The translations under genes were made by a program, and so were the position numbers. 64,000 nucleotides of DNA from the NCBI GenBank assembly GCA_026018925.1, contig JAKSZU010000012.1, positions 25,719,814 through 25,783,813 of the forward strand, in the 5' to 3' direction. Of this stretch, positions 57,806 through 64,000 are shown piece by piece. The notes below the pieces were generated by a model. That model did no database searches and was not told the DNA's origin. It saw only the letters and a list, made by a program, of their open reading frames with translations. Each line of letters starts with the position of its first letter. Within the stretch, counting starts at the first letter, position 1. This stretch comes from Tupaia tana (taxonomy: Eukaryota; Chordata; Mammalia; Scandentia; Tupaiidae).

Positions 57806-58830
57806 ACGGAATAGACATTTTTTTTCTAAAGAACATATACAAATGGCCATCATGTACATGAAAAGGTACTCAATATCAATGATCATGGGGAAATGAAATC
57901 AAAGCCACAAGGAGATATCATCTGATATGACAAGAGCCTCATATAAGGATGGCTTTTGATAAAAGGATCAGAAATAAGGATGGAGGCATTATTCGCAATT
58001 GCTGAGCCATAGATGTAACCCAAATGTCCACTGATAGATGAATGGATTGAAAAAGTGTGGTACATTTACTCCATGGAATACTATTTAGTCATAAAAAACA
58101 ACAACACCCGGACTAGCAGTTAGCGAAATGGCTATGTCGCTGGACTCCCACTTAGTTGACTGCGGTTCGTGTCCCGGACGCGGTGGCTTAAACTCACGCT
58201 GGGCGCATATGCGTGCGTGCCCAAAATCTCTAGAGGAGAATGGAGGAGAAGGGATTGCGGCATGGCCATCCCACCTGGGGGGTGATTTCTCGCTTTCTAT
58301 CTCTCTGTCTCTCTCTGTCTTTCTTGTGAGCGCATGCGCCCAATAAGAAAACAACAACAACAAAAAACCTCTCCAAAAAAAGAAAAATAAAAAAACCCAA
58401 AAAACAATACCTTGACATTTGATAGAAAGTGGATGAACATGGAAGATCTATTGCTGAGTGAAGCAAGCCAGTCTAAGAAACAGAGAAATGGTATGTCTCC
58501 ACTTAACACTTACCGACTGTCTACACACTCTACAGTAGAGACTAAAGACTAGAGGACATAAAAGCATTAAAAATTGTTTTGGACATGGGAGAAAGTGGAA
58601 GGAGAGTAGGAGAGGGGAAGAGTGCAAGAAGGGAAATTTGGGAAAATATGGAGAAATAAGACATTTGTGTTACACAGAAATGGTTTGTTTCCTGTTAGTG
58701 AAGTCGTGTATAGTAGTCTCAACTCGTGTGTCGTATATCATGTTGGGTAAAATCTCTTTACAAACTAAATGATGTATAATGATTGAATGTATAAATAATA
58801 ATTAATACTAACAAAAATAAATAAATTTAA
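57806..58830 (+). mobile_element. LINE-1 3' fragment, split by a SINE
   Basis: Counterpart of 13,150-14,172. Confidence 0.85.
58110..58400 (+). mobile_element. young tRNA-derived SINE shared with unit 1
   Basis: Same insertion as 13,457-13,745, same flanking site. Absent from unit 2. Confidence 0.93.
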
Positions 58831-59607
58831 AACAGGAAGTAAGGATCTTGTGCACTGTTGGTGGAAAGAAAGATTAGCACAGCCATTATGGAAAACAGTA
58901 TGGAGGTTTCTCAAAGATTAGAACAATGATATGATATGGATATCCCAATTCTGAGCACATTACTGAAGAAAATGAAATCTCACTTCACAGCAATATCTGC
59001 ACTTTCATGTGAATTGCAGAATTATTTACAATAGCCAAGACATGGAAACAGTTTAAGAGTCTGTTGACAGTTGAATGAATAAAGAAAATGTGTTATAAAT
59101 ATACATGACTGTGTGCATTCATACACAGACATGTAAACCCACACGCAAAGTGAAATATTACCCAGCCATATAAGAGAAGGAAAACCTGCTTAATGACAAT
59201 ATAGATGATCTGGGAGGACATTATGCTAAGTTAAATAAGCAGACACAGAAAGACAATTACTTCATAATATCACTTATATGTAGAATCTAAGTCAAACTCA
59301 TAGGAACAGGGAGTAGCATGGTGGTTGCCAGGAACTGAGGCATGTTGGAAATTGTTACAGTGTCTAAGTTTTCAGTTATAAGATGAATAACGACTGGGAT
59401 CTAATGTGTATCGTGACCTGACTATAATTTACAGTATTGTATCATACACTTGAAATTTGCTAAGAGAATAGAACTTAAATCTTTTCATCCTACACAAACA
59501 CATTCACACACACAGAGGTAACTAGGTGAGATGCTCAATGAGTAACTAACTTGATAATGGAAATAATTTCTTTGTATGCTTTGGGTTCCTTAAATCTGTG
59601 CTATTTT
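58831..59607 (+). mobile_element. old L1M-type 3' end
   Basis: Counterpart of 14,173-14,953. Confidence 0.8.
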
Positions 59608-59622
59608 ACTTTTCAATATCTT

Positions 59623-62333
59623 TTTTTTTATATTTCAATTTATTTATTTGCATTCATTCATTACAGCATACAAAATGAGCTTTTCCTTCCAGAGTACACT
59701 GTATGTTGTCTCATCAAGCACATCAACAAACATGTTATTGTCAGCAAATAATTTTCCATTTCTTGTTTTCTGTATGTTTTGCTTCCTCCCCCCCCCATCC
59801 TTGATTCCCTATCTCTTACCCTCTGCCATCTCCCACTCTCCTCCCACACTGACTCTGGTGTCTATGTTTGCTTTCTATACTGTTTCCCACCCACATTTTA
59901 TTGAATTACTAAAGACCTTAATTAATCTAAATATTTTCATAGCAAACACAGGTGATATATACATTTCCATGAACACAAGTCTAACTTTACGCATCCTATA
60001 AAGTAGCAGCTAGCTGGGGCTATATATCTTACTGCAGTCATTGAATAGATTTTTTTTCCCTGAAACTTTTTTTTTTTGTAACTTAATTTACATTCTTTCC
60101 CCAAGCATCACCACAGCATCACCACAAAATGTGATTTCCCACCCAGTATATACTGCATAGTGACTTAATCATTCATATTATAAAAAATTTTCCATTTCTA
60201 GTTCCTAGAATTATTTTTACCCCTCTTTCTGACCCTCTGTCCTTTCCCACCCTTTTCTCACACTATCTATGGTGTCTACAATTGTCTTCCATTCCTTTCC
60301 CACCCACATTGTATTGATCACACAATTTCATACATAATCTACTTTCAATGGTGAGTTCACTCGTTACTATTAAGAAAACCAGTTTTAACTTAAATCAAAG
60401 AAATACCAAGGAATTTTGCTTAAAGCCAGGAAACAGGTTAGGATTCTGTTCAAATGGTAGGTGCATGAACCTATCAGTCTCATGTATTTTTATTTTCTGT
60501 TCTGGTTCAATTTTCCTGATTAAATTCTGGGATATAATATTCAACTCCAGACTTGTCCCTACGATTAAGCTGGCCACTTTCTTAGGTTTTGAACTCTTAT
60601 TTCCATGTGTCTGTATTTAATTTTCCTGACATAGCACACCCTTGAGAACTTCTTGGAGATCTGGTCTGGTGCTGGTAAATTCTTTCAGGTTTTGTTTATC
60701 TGAGAATGTTCTTGACTTTTCTTCCCACCTGAAAGATAATCTTGCCGGGTACAGTATTCTTGGCTGAAATTGCTTCTCTCTTAACACTTTGAATATATTT
60801 TCCCATTCTTTCCTTGCTCGCATTGTTTCCGATGAGAGATCTGCTGCCTGATGGAATGTCCTTTGTAGGTAACTTGATGTTTTTCTCTTGCCAATCTTAG
60901 TATCTTGTCATTGTCTGACGTTTTGGTCAACCTGGCTATAATGTGTCTTGGAGAAGATCTTCTTGGGTTGATTCTATTTGGGGTCCTTTGTATTTCTTGG
61001 GACTGGATCTTCGAATGCCTCTCTAGGTTTGGAAAATTTTCTTGCAGGATTTCATGGAATAGATTATCAATACCCTTATGGGTCTCTTCACCTTCTGGAA
61101 TGCTAGTTATCCAGATGTTTGGACGTTTGATGGTATCTAGTTCTTTTTGTATATTATTCTCAAATTTTTGGGCCATTTTCTCAGTCTTCGTGGTGGATTT
61201 TTCCAGGTCAGCCATTTTCTCTTCTACATCTGAGATTCTATTTTCTGAATGATCTAGTCTGCTTTTAATACTTTCAAGGGAGATTTTGACTTCCTGTATT
61301 ATAGATTTCATCTCTAACAGTTCTGTTTGAGTCTTTTGTAAAGTGTGTAATTCCTCTTTTAGATCTTGCAAGAATTTCCTCATCTCTTGGAACTCGTCAA
61401 CTTCTTTCTCCTTTCTCTTTAGCAGTTCATTATCTCTCTTCTCTTCCATCTCTGATAGCTTTGACATTATGAATGCTCTAAATTCCTTATCAGACATTTC
61501 CATGATTTTCACAGAACTGCTTGTGGATGAAGAGGAGTTACTCTTATTCCTTGGAGGAGAGGTATTTTCTTGTTTTCCCATATTTCTTGTGATCTGGTAG
61601 TGATTTCTTGTCATCTGATGGATGGTGTGTTTCTTTCAAATTCTTGAAGTTCAGTCTGAATGTTCAGGAGCAAGCAGACAGAGGTGATCTAGAATCTCTT
61701 TGCCGTTCTGTTGTGATCGCTGGTGCAGCAGATTCAGTAGATATTGAGGAATATTTTAACCCTATTAGTATTTGATGTTTAGCTACAGTGCTCTTAGATC
61801 CTTCTAAAAACACATTAAATGGATATTTGGAGAGTGGAGAGACAAGAAAAAGGGAAATGAAAAAGAGAGAGAGAAACAACAACAAAAAAAGAAAAAAAAA
61901 GAAAAAATTGTAATTAATGTTTTTCCTTTTTTTTAAAAAAAATCACAAAATAGAAAACTGCGTGGTGCACTTGCGCACTACGCAAAATGCCTAGTTTGCT
62001 GGAGCCATGTGGAACCTTCTTCTGAAGGCCTGGCCTCTTCTGCCTGGGTGGAGGACCAGAGGGATAATTAACAAGATAAAAGGTGGAGCTGAGAGCAAGA
62101 GAAAAACTTTGCCTTTAAAAAAATGTAAAAAGGAAAAATTACAGAAAAAACGGAAGATTGAAGCAGGGAGAGACACAGACAGAGACACAGAAACAAATAG
62201 AAGGCTGGGGGTGGGGGAGGAGTTTCCCTACCGCTAGCTTGTTTGCTGGAGGCTGAATCATCAGTAGAAAGTCTTCATTTCTCGTGTTCCCTGCAATACC
62301 TAGTTCACTGGAGCCATGTGGAACCTTCTTCTC
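59623..62333 (-). mobile_element. half-L1 (HAL1-like) element, better-preserved copy
   Basis: Same layout as 14,969-17,688: 5'UTR with repeated segment (62,333 to about 61,615), ORF1 (61,614-60,617), first 3'UTR to an A run at about 60,077-60,067, second 3'UTR-like segment to 59,623. Flanked by 'acttttcaatatctt' at 59,608-59,622 and 62,334-62,348. No ORF2. Confidence 0.78.
60617..61614 (-). pseudogene. L1-type ORF1 with a single frameshift
   Basis: 277 codons are open from 61,614 to 60,781: the 'MSDKEFRAF' motif near 40-48, coiled coil, and 'RRSSPRHIIARL' region. The remaining 68 codons are open in another frame (60,823-60,617), ending '...CQEN'. The shift near 60,845 is explained by an apparent 4-base deletion shared with unit 1. 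It is a different lineage from the ORF1 at 40,435-41,436, which has a Pro-rich rather than Ser-rich N-terminal part. Confidence 0.88.
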
Positions 62334-62419
62334 ACTTTTCAATATCTTAATAAAGCTGGGAAAAACTAGTCAAGCTATCATTATTTAAAAATGATATAAT
62401 CATTAAAAATGAATAAACA

Positions 62420-62680
62420 GGATCCTCCCAGCAGTGTGGTTGCTAAGAATACTGAATCCCACATGACTGAAAGTGCAGTTTGAATCTCAGACCCAGCAGC
62501 TTGAAAAACATGCCAGGCATTTATGTCTGTGTGTGCTCAAAATACAGAGAGGAGAGTGAAGGGGAAGGGATTGTGATGTGACCATTCCTCTGGGAGTTGC
62601 TTTGTCATTTTTTTTCTGTCTCTGTCTTTCTCTAGTGAGTATACACACTGTGAAATAAATAAATAAATAAATAAGAATTA
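62420..62680 (+). mobile_element. tRNA-derived SINE, older subfamily
   Basis: Counterpart of 17,775-18,030. Confidence 0.75.
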
Positions 62681-62862
62681 ATTTAGAATTAGTTATAAGT
62701 TCAGTGGAATTTAGTTAACACATAGTTTTCTTTATATAAGCCAATACTATCTAAAAATATTAGAAACTAATGTGTCATTTTCTTTAAGAAAAACTAAAAT
62801 CTGAGAATTGGCATTATAAGAAATGTATACTACCTTTTGGGATACTAATTTAAAATCATGTT

Positions 62863-63000
62863 AAGGCTGGCTGTGGTGACAAACTCCTGTAATCTTAGCT
62901 GCTGCAGAGACTGAGGCAGGACAGTTGTGAGTTTGAAGTTAGCCTGGGCAACATAGCAAGACCCTGTCAAAATAAAATAAAAAATAAAATGAAATAAAAT
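62863..63000 (+). mobile_element. 7SL RNA-derived monomer SINE
   Basis: Counterpart of 18,217-18,350. Confidence 0.85.
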
Positions 63001-63159
63001 TTATTTCAAAGTATTTAAATGAAGATCTGATTATATGTTAGCGATAAACCATGTAGATGTAAGGAACACATTAACATTTTGAAGATATCTGTTCTTTCTA
63101 AATCTATTGATAAATTCAATGCAATTTCAAGAACATTCTAGTAAGATTCCCGCAGATAT

Positions 63160-63377
63160 TTGTTTTAAAGGGTATTTCTTTTCTCTATGAGTGAGAGACG
63201 CAGAAAGAGAAAGAGAACAAGAAAGTGAACCCTCACACTGTGATACATCCCCAGCCTCTGCCGCCTTTAATCATTGGCACACATGTGCCCAATGTATACA
63301 GGGAGGTCTTCTGATAGGAACTGGAACCTTCCCATGTTGGTCATCCCCAGAAAATACTGTATCACCACCTGGCCCCA
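63160..63377 (-). mobile_element. second tRNA-type SINE family
   Basis: Counterpart of 18,505-18,735; old L1M ORF2 sequence flanks it. Confidence 0.65.
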
Positions 63378-63436
63378 AGAGAAGGTTTCTGGCAATTTCT
63401 CTAAAATGTATTTGGAAGGTGAAAATTTTGCTGAAA

Positions 63437-63714
63437 GAGTTTTCTTTTCTTCTTTTTCAGTTTTTGCCAGAGGGTATGTAAATGAGCGAGAGAGAGACAG
63501 GAGAGAGAGACAGATAGAAAGTGAGAAAGCACCCCCATTCCCCATGAGAATGGCCACACTTCAATCTCTTCTACTCCATTTCTCCATCCCCTCCAGACTT
63601 TGGGCACCCGTATACATGTGCCTGGCATGTTTCTCAAGCTCCTGAATCTGGAACTTAAACTGCCATGTTTGGTTATGTGGGATCCAGATGCCTTAACCAC
63701 TATGAACCAGCCTC
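63437..63714 (-). mobile_element. tRNA-derived SINE, older subfamily
   Basis: Counterpart of 18,797-19,066. Old L1M sequence follows to 63,970. Confidence 0.8.
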
Positions 63715-63970
63715 AAAAGGAAGAATTTTAAGAAAGATTCAAATTATATCTTACCAGGTAAGAGACATATTAGAAAACCATAGTGCACAAAGGTTTGGGT
63801 ATAGTGTAAAAGCATGGGATATAATAAAGAGCTTATAACAGATCCATGTAAGTAAGAGAAATTGATATAATAACTTTGTCAAAAATTATATACTTGTCAA
63901 AAATGATATACTTGTATTCTTAACATTAAAAAACATAGATGAAATATTCAACAGATTGTTATCATTATTG

Positions 63971-64000
63971 AAATAACCTATTTTTTTTCTCTCCCATGAT
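63971..64000 (+). repeat. start of a fourth duplication unit
   Basis: 'cctattttttttctctccc' and following bases repeat the left edge of units 2 and 3; cut off by the window end. Confidence 0.85.

Larger units (their letters stand above)
45612..63970 (+). repeat. segmental duplication unit 3
   Basis: The left half matches unit 2 (19,323-28,794), then OR C; the right half matches unit 1 including its SINE and HAL1-like insertions. It has private insertions at 46,289, 51,739 and 55,388. It ends in 'cattattgaaataacc' and passes directly into the start of another unit. Confidence 0.9.

Noticed and set aside
1-64000. CRISPR array or other prokaryotic system
   Set aside because: No regularly spaced short repeats. 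The interspersed retroelements, introns-free OR exons and base composition are mammalian.

Overview
The window is mammalian germline DNA. It holds intronless olfactory-receptor coding exons of the class I OR56A type in a sea of LINE-1, L2, MIR and tRNA-derived SINE insertions. Old 7SL-derived (PB1/FLAM-like) monomers suggest a Euarchontoglires placental mammal. The dominant CpG-rich tRNA-derived SINE was not matched to a named family, so no species is claimed. There are no bacterial features, CRISPR arrays, or rRNA or tRNA genes.

The only host genes I can support are three intact 314-codon olfactory receptor genes, all on the + strand: OR A (11,363-12,307), OR B (28,795-29,739) and OR C (56,023-56,967). 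They sit in copies of one duplicated unit. Unit 1 is partial (about 11,534-19,322). Unit 2 is 19,323-33,711. Unit 3 is 45,612-63,970, and the first bases of a fourth unit close the window. Units 1/2 and 3/4 meet at the same direct junction. Units 2 and 3 are separated by an 11.9-kb spacer. Units 1 and 3 share a SINE and a 2.7-kb L1-derived insertion that unit 2 lacks. This fits a two-step history: a tandem duplication gave S1-S2, then the S1-S2 block was duplicated. OR A is a mosaic: its first ~57 codons and its upstream flank come from a more diverged paralogue, and the remainder is unit-type sequence.

Region by region. 1-11,362 is the flank of the old paralogue, with one decayed L1 (447-4,582) and many SINEs. 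11,363-19,322 is OR A with its repeat-rich downstream flank. 19,323-33,711 is unit 2 with OR B. 33,712-45,611 is the spacer: an old L1M element split into three pieces by a near full-length young L1 (35,734-41,633, minus, intact ORF1 and frameshifted ORF2) and a 5'-truncated L1 (41,763-45,338, minus). 45,612-63,970 is unit 3 with OR C and three private insertions.

The most unusual element is the shared insertion at 14,969-17,688 / 59,623-62,333. It carries an L1 5'UTR, ORF1 and 3'UTR but no ORF2, which resembles the 'half-L1' (HAL1) design. It has a tandemly repeated 5'UTR segment and two consecutive 3'UTR-like ends.
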